Source of the DNA: Lantana camara
Lineage: Eukaryota; Streptophyta; Magnoliopsida; Lamiales; Verbenaceae
Assembly (NCBI GenBank): GCA_037501455.1
Contig: CM074863.1
Location: forward strand, 6,754,001-6,818,000
DNA: 64,000 nt
Direction of reading: 5' to 3'
Numbering within the stretch: position 1 is the stretch's first letter; every line of letters begins with the position of its first letter. Made by a program: the position numbers and the translations under genes. The notes under the pieces were generated by a model. It saw only the letters and a program-made list of their open reading frames with translations. It ran no database searches and was not told where the DNA came from. This document shows, in pieces, positions 45,371-56,707 of the stretch.

Positions 45371-45779
45371 GGATCGTTTCACTCGTTTTTCGACTTGTTT
45401 GTCTTATTTAAGACTCGTTTGACCCATTTTTGGCCATTTCTACCTATTTGACCTATTTTGGACTAATTTGACCCGTTTTTAACCTATTTCGCCCGTTTTT
45501 TGATATGTTCGTTCTATTTTGGACTCGTTTGGCCCATTTTGGGCTATTTTAACCCTTTTTTGGACTTGTTAAATCTATTTACACTCGTTTTGAACCGTTT
45601 GAAGCCCATCTCACCTGTTTTTCAACCTGTTCGACCTATTTTGGATTCGTTCTACTTGTTTTAGGCCCGTTTTTGACCTCTTGACCTATCTTGGACTCTC
45701 TTTTAACTTGTTTTTTGACCTATTTGTAATATTTTGGAATCGTTCGACTCGTTTTGGACCATTTTCACCCGTTTTGGAT

Positions 45780-46690
45780 CTACTTTACCCATTTTTGATC
45801 CATTTTATCCATTAAGATCCATTTTACCCATTTGTATCCATTTTTACTCATTTTTGATCCATTTTACCCATTTGGATTCATTTTACCCACTTGGATCAAT
45901 TTTATCCATTTGGATCAATTTTACCCAAATTTTACCAATTTGGAACCATTTTACCCATTTCGATTCAATTTTACCAATTTGAATCTATTTTACCCATTTG
46001 TATCAATTTTACTCATTTTGGATCCATTTTACATACTTGGATCCATTTTACCCATTTTGGATCCATTTTATCCACTTGGACTCATTTTACCCATTTTGGA
46101 TCCATTTTACACACTTGGATCCATTTTACCCATTTTGGATCCATTTTACCCACAGTTTACCCATTTGGATCCATTTTATCCATTTTGGATCAATTTTACC
46201 CACTTTGGATCCATTTTACTCACTTGGGTCCATTTTACCCACTTGGATCCATTTTACCAACTTGGGTCCATTTTACCCACTTTGGATCCATTTTACCCAT
46301 ATTTTACCCACTCTGAATCCATTTTACCAATTTGGACTCATTTTACCCATTTTGGATCCATTTTACCCACTGAAATCCATTTTACCCACTTGGATCCATT
46401 TTACCCATTTTGGATCCATATTAACCACTTGGATCCATTTTACCCATTTTGGATCAATTTTACCCATTTTGGATCCATTTTACCCACTTGGATCCATTTA
46501 ACCCACATTTTACCCATTTGGATCAATTTTACCCACTTGGATCCATTTAACCCATTTGGATCCATTTTACCCATTTGAACTCATTTTATCCATTTTGAAT
46601 CCATTTTACCCGTCTGGATCCATTTTACCCATTTGGATCAATTTTACCCATTTTGGATCTATTTGGCCCATTTTAGATCATATTCACCAA
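45780..46690. repeat. Array of about 40 units of ttggatccattttaccca type
   Basis: Units of about 18-23 bp alternate between cattttggatccattttacc and cacttggatccattttaccc. The array forms the centre of the foldback element. No unit contains a stop codon on the plus strand, so three plus frames stay open for up to 248 codons. Confidence 0.9.
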
Positions 46691-46721
46691 ATTTGGATAT
46701 ATATGATACGTTAGAGTAAAC

Positions 46722-47560
46722 ATGCTAAAAATAGGTGAAACAAGCCCAAAATGGGTTGAACAAGTCAAAAAACGGATCAAATGGGTCTAAAATAATTCAA
46801 ACACATAAAAAATCGGTGAAATGGGTCTAAAATGGGCCAAACGAGTCCAAAATAGATCGAATAGGTTGAAAAACGAGTGAAACATGTCCAAAACTGGTCA
46901 AACGAGTCCAAAATTGGTCAAGTAGGTCGAAAAACTGGTAAAAATGGTTTGAAATGGGTCAAACGAGTCCAAAATAGGTTGAACAAGTCGAAAAACGGGA
47001 TCAAAATAAATCAAACATATTGAAAAATAGGTGAAACAAGCCCAAAATGGGTTGAACAAGTCAAAAAACGGATCAAATGGGTCTAAAATAAGTCAAACAC
47101 ATAAAAAAATCGATGAAATAGGTCTAAAATGGGCCAAACGAGTCCAAAATAGATCGAATAGGTTGAAAAACGAGTAAAAGAGGTCCAAAACTGGTCAAAC
47201 GAGTCCAAAATTGGTCGAATAGATCGAAAAACCGATAAAAATGGTCTGAAATGGGTCAAACGAGTCCAAAATAGGTTGAATAAGTTGAAAAACGGGTGAA
47301 ACGGGCTCAAAATGGGCCAAATAAGTCCAAAACTGGTCAAACGAGTCCAAAATAGGTCGAATAAGTCGAAAAAGGGGTTAAAATGGTCAAAAACGGGTCA
47401 AACGAGTCCAAAATGGGTTGAACAAGTCGAAAAACGGGTGAAACTGGCTTAAAACGGACAAACGAGTCCAAAATAGATTGAACGGGTTGAAAAATGGATG
47501 AAATTGATCCAAAATGGGTCAAACGAGTATAAAATAAATAGAACAGGTTGAAAAATTGGC
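46722..47560. repeat. Right arm repeats, about 295 bp higher-order unit
   Basis: The block beginning gaaacaagcccaaaatgggt at about 46737 recurs at about 47032 with few changes. Smaller units (aaacgagtccaaaatrggtc) are reverse complements of those in the left arm, which makes the element a foldback. Confidence 0.8.
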
Positions 47561-47579
47561 AAACGAGTTAAAAATCGTG

Positions 47580-47715
47580 TTCGTGTGTGAAAATACGTAT
47601 AAAATTATGTTAGTGTATAAATGTGTGTAAAAAATGTGTTATTGTGTGAAAATATGTGTAAAATTGTGTTAGTGTGTGTAAATATGTGTTAGTATGTGTA
47701 AAAAATGTGTAATTA
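47580..47715. repeat. GTGTGTAAAAATGTGT-type microsatellite
   Basis: Irregular repeats of gtgtgtaaa and atgtgtta inside the right end of the foldback element. Confidence 0.7.
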
Positions 47716-48200
47716 TGTTTAAAAAGTTTATGAATAGAAATATAATATTTAATTTATGGGGAGGATAAAATAGTAATAAAACATTAAAATTGGATAATTA
47801 ATCTTAAACCATTAAAAACCCAATTCAAACCCAATATCAACCCATTAAGGACCCATTACTTTCCTAACTCATTATTGACCCAACCCAATTTAAATTTCAT
47901 CAAAACCAACCCAACTCAACCCACCATGGTTCAACCCATTTTACCACCCTAAGTGAAAACCAAAAAAAAGAAAAAAAACATTGGATTATATTAAATTAAT
48001 AACTGTTTAACAGTGTGTAATAAAGTAATTCTAGCAATTATATTGCCCTTACATTGAGAGAGAAGAGAACCAATTCTGTTGGCCTCTTATTGAAGAGAAT
48101 AGACATTGCAAGCACCTTTCAAAAAAAAAAAAAAAAGACATTGCAAGCATACCGACACGGTAAGTGGGTCCACGTAGATTAATAATTAATTAGAGGTTAA

Positions 48201-49321
48201 TCAAGCTCTTCGTCCTCCGGTTCCACTTTCCCTTTGGCAGTTGTAGTAAACAGCAGCGACAGGCGAGCCTAGATTGTAAAGCTCAGCAAAGTCTCTAGTG
48301 ATGAAATTTTGGCGCCACCCTGGGGCATACACCGTCTGCCGCCCCATTTGACGGAAAAGCACGAATATTAGGCGGTGGATCCCCGCCGTTGGCCGTGGAC
48401 TCTCGTAGGTCACCACTTCAGTTCCTACATAAACGTAAATATATACTATTTAGTTATTAATATGAACTTAATTGTCCGAATGAATCTTATATCTTTTGTC
48501 TTGAGCCATTTGACTATGAAAGAATAATATTATGCGGGCCCCTTCATAATTTCATTTGCATGGTAAAGTAGAATAAAAGGAAATGGAAATTTTGATTCTT
48601 GTTGGCTCCTGCAGGTAAAGGTGCAAAAATCCAAGGCCTGCATGACTGGCTACGAGGAATCTTATCGCTTGTGGAAAAAAAACATAGGAATTTAATCTCC
48701 ACATTTTAACTAATTATTAATTAACTCGATCTTAAATGGTTTTGGTATAATATGATCACGATTATATATATTTCATAAAATTGGTTACGTACCAAATGCA
48801 GTTCCAGTGCCACCTGGGATGTCAGTCACCAACCTATACATGATCAATCGAAACAAATATTAATAATTTAAGGATGTCCAGTAATCAATAAACAAAAACA
48901 ATTTAAGAGCGGTGATCAATCACCAGTGCAAGTATTCCCGCAAGGTTGGGTCGCTGGGGCTTGGAGCATCAGGATCCACCAAAACCTGCCATGCAAATTA
49001 ATATCATTTTAATTAATTATAATTAATCATCAATAAACATTAAACAGTAAAAAGGGGGACGAAAATTAAGGATTAATTTTGCTTACACATAATATAACTT
49101 ACAAGAGTGTAGAATGTGCGGAAATCAGCACCTCCGATCTCAACCCTAGGCGGCGAGCTTACTTGGGAAGGCCTCAAATCAGCGCCGTTAGTGACGATTT
49201 TACCTCCCTGCACTACACGAAGGTTGACAGTCGGACTAAAAGAGTCCAGAACTTCTCCAACTACTCCAGAAACAACCAGAGGATCTGATCTCGTCGTCGT
49301 CGTCGTATTGTTTTCTGCCAT
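48201..49321 (-). CDS. FT: FT-type florigen (PEBP)
   Basis: Four exons (49321-49103, 48985-48924, 48833-48793, 48424-48201; 219, 62, 41 and 224 nt) encode 181 residues. FT-diagnostic residues are present: Tyr91 in REYLHW, and the complete segment [10 protein letters not shown] with Trp144 and Gln146, then ELYNLG and NCQRES. These favour a flowering promoter over a repressor-type FT paralogue. FT is made in leaf phloem companion cells and moves to the shoot apex, where it joins 14-3-3 proteins and an FD-type bZIP. The N-terminus is longer than in Arabidopsis FT and includes a run of five threonines encoded by a trinucleotide repeat. Introns are short (117, 90 and 368 bp). A TATA box lies at 49418-49425. 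It is on the same strand as the TFL1-like gene 39 kb away. Confidence 0.96.
49292..49306. repeat. In-frame trinucleotide repeat in FT exon 1
   Basis: Five CGT units on the plus strand (ACG, Thr, on the coding strand) lie within the N-terminal extension of FT. Length change would keep the frame. Confidence 0.9.
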
Positions 49322-49417
49322 TATATATATATTTGTATTGTTTATATTGCAAAATCTTACAAATTTTATTCAACTGTATTGAATAGGCAGGCATGTCCTC
49401 CACAAACATAATTCATC

Positions 49418-49425
49418 TATTTATA
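49418..49425 (-). promoter_or_regulatory. TATA box of the FT gene
   Basis: TATAAATA on the minus strand, about 97 bp upstream of the ATG at 49321, leaving an AT-rich leader of typical length. Confidence 0.65.
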
Positions 49426-49671
49426 GATCAAACGTGTAGAAACTATTGTATGTAGGTCATCCGGGGAAATTCATGGTCGCATCGGCTGTTATGTACGCCA
49501 ATGGAGACAGAATCAATCCTGCTATGTTTGATTCCGTATTCCGGCCGGTTCTCTCATCGTGCTATTTGCTTTCCATAAAGGGTCGGATCTAGTGTTTTAA
49601 TTATATATTTCATTTTTCTTTTCACTCACATATACTCGACATGCCGCATGAAAAAGAAATAACTGAGATAT

Positions 49672-49796
49672 ACCTCCTCTCAGAAACCGTCCTCCTACCT
49701 TGTGGGGTCGTGAGTCACCGTGATTTACCTCCTCTCCTACTGGTATAGGGTCACTTAGGAGGGGCGCTTAAGGTGGGCGATTCCACCTTTTTGAGC
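49672..49796. mobile_element. SINE-sized insertion upstream of FT
   Basis: A 125 bp, GC-rich segment sits between perfect 18-bp direct repeats AAGAAATAACTGAGATAT (49654-49671 and 49797-49814). The long perfect duplication and size suggest a recent retroposed SINE. I could not place the A- and B-box reliably. It lies 351-475 bp upstream of the FT start codon. Confidence 0.7.
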
Positions 49797-49814
49797 AAGA
49801 AATAACTGAGATAT

Positions 49815-50208
49815 GAAAGAAATAAAAAGATTCTCTACTTTAATATCAACGTATGTGAAGACAAAATACATAATTGACACCGAAAATGCGATGACTTCTC
49901 ATTTCTCAAGATGGCAAGAGAATTTTAACGAAAACGCAGACCATGCATATGCCTTTGTCCTATGGTGATTGGTGAGAATTCATGTGGAATCATTGAGGAA
50001 TCGATTTATAATGCTGTTGTCAACATTAATTATGAGCATCCTTGTCCAAGGAATTCAGAGTTTCAACACATAAAGTAAAATGTGCCGCTTAATTAGCCTG
50101 TATCCTGTATAATATGTGCCTATGTGGGATATATGTAATATGTCCAGTAGACGAACGAATTAATCTTCACCTGATCAATATACTGTGTGTTATTATTTAT
50201 CCTTTTAT
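49815..50208. other. Distal FT upstream region, no gene seen
   Basis: AT-rich DNA between the SINE-sized insertion and the Copia element; likely part of the FT promoter. No ORF of interest. Confidence 0.5.
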
Positions 50209-50441
50209 TGAAACTGAAAACTGCAAATTGAATTCAACATATTTTCCTTTTCTCAATCAATGGTATGTACACGCAGCTCTACATATATACAAGAAGTCAA
50301 AGCAGAGAATAAATATCTAACTAATTAGATCTAGGCCGTACGCGTGTTAAGATCTTAGCTATCCTGACAGCTAGCTATAACAGGAAGAAAAACGTGCAAG
50401 CAAGAATGACAACTTTCCAACTAATTGCTAATTACAAAACA
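50209..50441 (-). repeat. 3' LTR of the first Copia element
   Basis: On the minus strand it begins TGTTTTGTAATTAGC next to the polypurine tract and ends CAGTTTCA. It is nearly identical to the LTR at 54915-55145. Confidence 0.88.
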
Positions 50442-53400
50442 CCCCCCTCAAGGTGGCATGAATATGTTTGTCATTGCCAGCTTGTCCATGAGAGCCTTCA
50501 AACGCGGGGCAGGTAAAGCCTTGGTGAATGCATCGACAAGTTGTTGTGAAGTGCGCACAGGTAACAACTTAATCAAACAAGTAGCAACTTTATCTCTAAC
50601 GAAGTGACAATCAACTTCAATGTGCTTCGTGCGTTCATGAAACAACGGATTTTCGGCAAGATGTATTGCAGTAAGATTATCACAATATAACACTATAGGA
50701 CCTGAAAATGGAATCTGAAAATCTTGGAGCAGTAATTATTATATATAATATCTTTATAACTATATAATAATTCACTTGTAGTAACAACCAAAGCCCTATA
50801 CTCCGCTTCAGCGGATGAACGAGACACAATAGATTGCTTTTTAGATTTCCATGAAATCAAGGCATTTCCCAAGAAGATGCAAAAACCTGAGGTAGACCGT
50901 CTCGTATCTTGACATGAGGCCCAGTCTGCGTTAGCAAATGCACTCAAACGCATATCATTAGTTGATGAAAAGAAGATGCCTTGTCCAGGATTTCCCTTGA
51001 GATACTTGAGCAGGTGATGCACTGCATCAAGATGAACCGTGCGAGGTTGAGCCACAAACTGACTAAGCTTGTTGACAGCGAAGCTGATATCAGGCCTGGA
51101 AAGCTTGAGATATAACAATTTTCCAATTACCTTCCTGTACATAGCAACATCTGATATAAGAGTCCCATCATAAGAATTCAACTTGACATTCGGATCCATA
51201 GGGGTATGCACTGGTTTACATCCAAGAAAACCTGCTTCTTCTAGCAATTGAAGAGTATATTTGCGTTGACAAAGCACAATGCCAGCTTGTGATCTGGCAA
51301 TTTCTAACCCAAGGAAATATTTCAAAGGTCCCAAGTCTTTCAAATTAAACTGAGCATGCAAGAATTGCTTAAGGTCACTAATGAGATCCGTATTAGGACC
51401 TGTGATGATGATATCATCAACTTACACTAACAAAGCAATGAAAGATGATCCAGAACCCTTGGTAAACAAAGAGTAGTCAGCTCTGGATTGAGTGAAACCA
51501 TACTCCACCAGTGAAGAAGAAAATTTGGCATACCATTACCTGGAAGCCTGTTTTAAACCATAGATGGGCTTGTTTAGCTTACACACTAATCTCCCTTGGC
51601 CTGAGGTTGAATCTGTATGGACAGGAGGGGTATAACCGTGTAGCAAGTCCATATAGACCTCCTCAAATAATGAACCGTTGAGGAAAGCATTGTTTACATC
51701 CAACTGAGCAAGATCCCAATGATGTGCACTTGCTAAAGCCAACAAAGTCTTGACTGTAACTAATTTAGCTACAGGGGAATAAGTATCCAAAAAACCAATT
51801 CCCTCCAACTGACTATATCCTTTAGTAACCAAACGAGCCTTATGTCTTTCTTAGCTCCCATCTGACTTAAATTTGGTCTTAAAAACCCATCTGCAACCTA
51901 TAGAGTGAGAACCGATAGGTAAATGCATGACTGTCCAGGTATTATTGGATTTCATAGCCTGTAACTCCTCTTGAATGGCCTGCTGCCATTCTGGAAACTG
52001 AGATGCCTCATTATAACTCTTTGGTTCTGAGACAGCTGATATATTGAGAGAAAATGCCTTATAAGATAAGGATAATTTGTCATAAAACAAATGGTGTGAC
52101 AGAGGATATAAACTGGAGGTGGCTGGTACTAGAACATCATGAAGCAAGCATTAATGATATTGTTCTAGGTAAGAAGGCCTTTGTGGGACTCTAGAGAACC
52201 TTCTGCAAGGAACATGAATCTGAGGAGAATCTGATGAGACATCAACTGAAGTGGAACTATCAGAAACAGGCATTGGCAGACTTACTTGAGAAAAGGGATG
52301 GATATCAGGATCATCAAAGGGCTGAAAGGAAGAAGATGTTTTGAAAGGAAAAACATTTTCATGAAATACTACATCCCTGGATATAAAAATATCCTTAGAA
52401 TCAAGATCCAGCATCCTATAACCCTTAACACCTGGTGGGTATCCCAAAAGTACATATGGCCTTGCTCTTGGAGTGAACTTGTGTCTTTGTGACAGCAAAG
52501 TAGATGCATATGCTAGACAACCAAAAGACCTCAAAAAAGTATAATCAAATGTTGAGCCATACAACAACTCAAAAGGGGACTTGTAATCCAGATGTACTGA
52601 TGGTGTCCTCTTTATCAAGAATGTGGCAGTTAAAAGACAATCTGTCCAGTATTGTAAAGGAACCCCTGACTGAAAACAAAGTGCTCTTGCCACATTTAGC
52701 AGGTGTTGGTGTTTTCTCTCAGCTACTGAGTTTTGCTGAGGTGTCTCAACACAAGAGAATTGGTGTAACACACCATGTTCCTTGAAAAAATCAGTAAAGG
52801 ACAACTCTGGTGCATTATCAGACCTAAATCCTTTAATAGAGACCTGAAACTGTGTCTGTATCATCTTGAAGAATTGAGGAACAATATGCAGCACATCAGA
52901 CTTAGATTTCAATAAGAATATCCAAGTAAAACGAGTATGATCATCAACCAATGTCAAAAAATATCGAAAAGGATTGGTAGGTGCATGATTAAATGGTCCC
53001 CAAATGTCAGCATGAATGAGATCAAAGGCATGAGCAGACTTATTATTCCTTGATGGAAAAGATAAACGTTTTTGCTTTGCCAAAGGGCAAACATCACAGT
53101 GTGTATCCAAAACAAAATTGTCACAGCCTATAACATGTTTTAAGTTCTCAAGAATAGAAGAAGGTACATGACCTAATCTGCTATGCCAAGTGTGTACAGA
53201 CACTTTAGAAATGAAATGTGTTGATGAAGGTGAACTGACTGAAGTATCCAAAACATATAGGCCATTGTGCAACTCAGCTCTGCCAATCATCACCTTCTGC
53301 ATTGAATCCTGAAGTACACATTCATTAGCAAAAAATGAAGCTGAAATGGAAGCTGATCTTAATAGACTGCTCAAGGATAGGAGGTTGAATTTAAACTGAG

Positions 53401-54013
53401 GGACCAAGAGAACATCATGCAAAGTAAGGCAATCATGCAGGCGAACAAATCCTTTAAACTTAACATCAATAGAATCACCATTTGGGAGAACAACAACAAT
53501 ATTGACAATCGGCTCGGAACTGATAAAATTGGACTGCTCACATGTTATATGCCTACTAGCCCCAGAATCCAATATACATTTTGTTGTCCCAAGACTGGAA
53601 TGAGAAATAGCAGATAAAGAGATACCTATAGTAGAGGTATGTGTTCCAGATGAACTAGCTGTTGTGGTGTGCATCTGTGAAGCAATCATGGAGATTAAAG
53701 CTTCATATTGTTGATCAGTCAAAGTTCTAAGAGAAGTATTGGAGGTGGAATTTGAAGCAGTTGAGGCTGATTCCACTGAGTTGATTGTAGCAGAAGTAGG
53801 AGGAGGCAATTGAGTAGTTTCAACATGATTCACTGATTGTACACGGCTAGGTTGATGGATGGAGTGAGGATATTGAGGTTGTTGCCCGGAAGGGTACCCT
53901 GGAGGGTATCCATACAGTTTGCAACAACGAGCCACTGTATGAGTGGTCCTGTGACAATGAGAACACTCCAGACGGCCACGGCCGTGACCACCAGAGAAAT
54001 TACCACGCCCCAT
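50442..54013 (-). pseudogene. Copia pol region (PR, IN, RT, RNase H), broken
   Basis: One open block (54013-52151, 620 codons) holds the CCHC-like knuckle CSHCHRTTHTVARC, protease DSGASRHITC, the integrase HHCC-type start WHSRLGH with CDVCPLAKQ, and catalytic residues in HADIWGP, RSDNAPEL and AERKHQH. RT follows in the 52147-51536 pieces, broken by stops at about 52151 and 51851. At 51422-51424 the Tyr codon of the YVDD active site is a stop. An AT-rich insertion at about 50710-50765 breaks the RNase H start. RNase H and the ADxxTK-like end (VDAFTKALP) close at 50448. Confidence 0.88.
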
Positions 54014-54795
54014 CTACCAGTGTGAGAAGGAAAACGAGAAGGATTACGTACAGCAAACGCCATAGGCGGAGATGGAGAAGAGGACTGAGGAGCCGTCCCC
54101 AAGCCACGTTGTCGTTCCTCCTGTGTAACTAGAGCAAAGGCTCTGCTCATGGTGGGAAGTGGATCCATCATCAAAATTTGACTCCGAATCAAGGCATAGG
54201 ACTCGTTTAAACCCATCAGGAATGCCATGAGATATTCCGATTGATAATACGCACATAAATCTCGAACACCGTTGCAATTGCATCTATTACATGTGCAAAC
54301 TGGTCTATAATTCGTCAATTCCTCCCATGTTGCTTTCAATTTAGTAAAATACACACTCACAGAAGTATTATCCTGATGCGTGGAAAGCAGAGCATGTCGG
54401 AGCTGAAATATCCGAGGGCCATTGGACTGTTGAAACTATTCGCGCAGATCAAGCCAGACTTCCCGCGCCGTGTCAGAAAAGAGAATGCTAGCACCAATCT
54501 CTCTGGAGACGGAATGAAGAATCCAGGAGATGACAATGTGATTGTTGCGTGTCCAGGCGTTTCGGTGAGATTCAGGCTCAGTAATCGCCGGAGGAGTGAG
54601 AGATCCATCCACAAATCCATGTTTATTCTTTGCGGATAGTGCAATCATCATCGAACGGCTCCAAGTAGTGTAATTGTCTCCAGTAAGTTGCTGCGAAACC
54701 AGAGAAGTGTTGAGATGCTCCGACTGCGGCAAAAAATACGGATCCTCTGACGAGATCACCGGAGGTGAAGCTGAAGATTGTCCGCCGAGATTCAT
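54014..54795 (-). pseudogene. Copia gag region, broken
   Basis: From the ATG at 54795, 119 codons read as a typical plant Copia gag start (SEHLNTSLVSQQLTGDNYTTW, then NKHGFVDGSL). A stop lies at about 54436. The same protein continues after it (KLKATWEEL.NYRPVC; CRCNCNG..RDL; YLMAFLMGLNESYALIRSQI) to about 54020, where the frame shifts into the pol block. This is the gag of an inactive copy. Confidence 0.85.
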
Positions 54796-54901
54796 GGCGG
54801 ATCACACAGAGCACAAAACAAAACAGAACGAGAAAGGATAGAGAAGCAAAAATCAGGCGCAAAGCAAGCCTGAATTCAGGAGAAAGCGGAAGCAAGGTTC
54901 A

Positions 54902-54914
54902 ACTGATACCATAT
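54902..54914 (-). other. Primer binding site of the first Copia element
   Basis: TGGTATCAGTTG on the minus strand, two or three bases from the 5' LTR end. It matches the 3' end complement of initiator methionine tRNA at the first nine bases or so, as usual in Copia elements. Confidence 0.75.
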
Positions 54915-55145
54915 TGAAACTGAAAACTGCAAATTGAATTCAACATATTTTCCTTTTCTCAATCAATGGTATGAAAACGCAGCTCTGCATATATACAAGA
55001 AGTCAAAGCAGAGAATAAATATCTAACTAATTAGATCTAGGCCGTACACGTGTTAAGATCTTAGCTATCCTGACAGCTAGCTATAACAGGAATAAAAACG
55101 TGCAAGCAAGAATGACAACTTTCCAACTAATTGCTAATTACAAAA
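54915..55145 (-). repeat. 5' LTR of the first Copia element
   Basis: Matches the LTR at 50209-50441 with about five substitutions. The outermost TG present in the other LTR is not seen here. Confidence 0.85.
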
Positions 55146-55291
55146 TTTTCAAAAAATTTCTTGTGGATGCAGGGGTACAACAAAAATATATTTATAAATA
55201 TACATATATACTGTTGATTTTCTAATTAGATAGTAAGTTAGCAAGTTGCATGATTACGATGAGTGATTTTGGAATTACTTTTAACGAAACT

Positions 55292-55973
55292 TGTTGGTAT
55301 ACTTGTTCAAAAATATATTGAGCAAATAAATATATCGACCGACTAAAATATATTTATATCATATAATCACATTTATATCATATGATCAAAATAACAATGA
55401 AATTAACTTAAGAAAGCATACTTGAATGCAAATTGGTGAATCAAGGCCCGTGTATCACACGGTTTTTTTAATGCTTTATTCGTCCTTCACGGTACTTTAA
55501 GGTTGATTTGAACAGCCTCCCAATATACAATGGTTCTTCAATAACCAAAGGAAGCACTCCAATTGATTACTCCGGCGAACTAAACTAATTGGAAACTCTT
55601 CTTATGATATGAAAAGTGTAGTGAGTGAGTTTGTAGTGAACACACTTCAATGAATTATTAGTAACTAAAATGAGTTCTATGCATTCCTATTTATAGATGT
55701 AGACGTGTCTCTTCAAAAAGGGTGTGACTTTTTCATAAGTGAATTATGAAACCTAATATGACAACATTTCCTTCTCCATAATATGAAGGGTTGCGGACCA
55801 ACATTGCAATGCCAAGGTATGCAACGTTTCGGCACATTTCCCATTACTTTGATTAAAGTCATGCACACAGTGAAGAGGTGCATCTCTAAATGAGCCGACA
55901 TGTCTTTTTAATGTGAAGGCATCATTTAATAATTAAGGTAAAATAATTATCTTAATTTATCTAATGTCCCAAC

Positions 55974-56008
<35 letters not shown>

Positions 56009-56092
56009 TGTATCAATTATTAATTTCTCAATTTTCTCATTCAATATTAATTAGATTTTGATAAATAAATATTATTTATCAAAATTCCAACA
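55292..56092 (-). repeat. 3' LTR of the second Copia element (801 bp)
   Basis: TGTTGG..CCAACA bounded. It matches the sequence from 63655 to the window end and contains an AT dinucleotide run at about 55977-56004. Confidence 0.88.
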
Positions 56093-56707
56093 ATCCCCCA
56101 CGTGAATGGAAAATTACCCCTTTTGAAGATATGCATATGCAAATGCATTTTGAAGAGTTTCCGGTTAAGGGATATTGCATCGAGAGAGGTAGCTTTTGGC
56201 TTTGAACCTTCTCTAGTGAGAACTATCGGATATACTTGCCAACTAGTGAACGTGGTGTCTTGAACTATTCAGCTTTTATGTATACCAAGATAATAGTACT
56301 TCACACAATATCACTTAGAATTAGTTTGAAGTTCTCATTGTTGTGTTCATTTTGGCCTTGAACAAGTCTTGGGTTTTTCATGAGTACTCTCTGAGAATTC
56401 AGCCTTTAAAAATTCTCATAGGATCGGCCACAATCCTTATTCATATAGGTGACTCTTTTGTTAAGAGGCTCCTCTTGTACCTCCTCTTGAAATTTCAAGA
56501 TATTTGAGTCATTAAAAGTAAAAAAAAAAAATTTAACCTCCTCACGTGACACTGTCTATTTATCATAGGAATAGGTAGTGAGCTAAGTTTAGTCCCCCAC
56601 AGTGCCCTCACACGTTGGGTTGCATTTTCATAACTTGTTTTTCCCTTTGAACCTATTTCTTGGGATCTCCAGTCACATAGGTAGGGTTCCCATTATGGCA
56701 ACTCTTA

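Larger units (their letters stand above)
44596..47952. mobile_element. Giant hAT-like foldback element (3.36 kb)
   Basis: The ends TAGGGGTGGTAAATGGGT and ACCCATTTTACCACCCTAA are inverted repeats, and the outer 60 bp (GGGTTGGGTTGG type) also match in inverse. They are flanked by GTGAAAAC (44588-44595 and 47953-47960), an 8-bp duplication typical of hAT elements. The left arm is built of tcgaccyattttggactcgtttgaccc-type units, and the right arm of their reverse complements; between them lies an array of ttggatccattttaccca units. No transposase or other gene is present. All open frames inside are by-products of stop-free repeat units. Confidence 0.85.
50209..55145 (-). mobile_element. Young Ty1/Copia retrotransposon, minus strand
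   Basis: Short LTRs (50209-50441 and 54915-55145) differ at about 5 of 231 positions by eye. On the minus strand, an initiator-Met-tRNA-type primer site TGGTATCAGTTG follows the 5' LTR (about 54902-54913), and a polypurine tract GAGGGGGG precedes the 3' LTR. The coding order gag, protease, integrase, RT, RNase H is that of Copia. A few stops and frame breaks disable the polyprotein. The outer tip of the 5' LTR is altered and no clear target duplication was seen. It lies 0.9 kb upstream of FT. Confidence 0.92.

Noticed and set aside
45832..46578. 248-codon plus-strand ORF (and overlapping 141- and 167-codon ORFs) rich in FYPFWIHFTH-type repeats
   Set aside because: All three frames are open because the short tandem unit has no stop codons. 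There is no start context, domain or non-repeat sequence; it is the centre of the foldback element.
47083..47522. Minus-strand ORFs with FxLFxxFW repeats
   Set aside because: They arise from the right repeat arm of the same foldback element in the same way.
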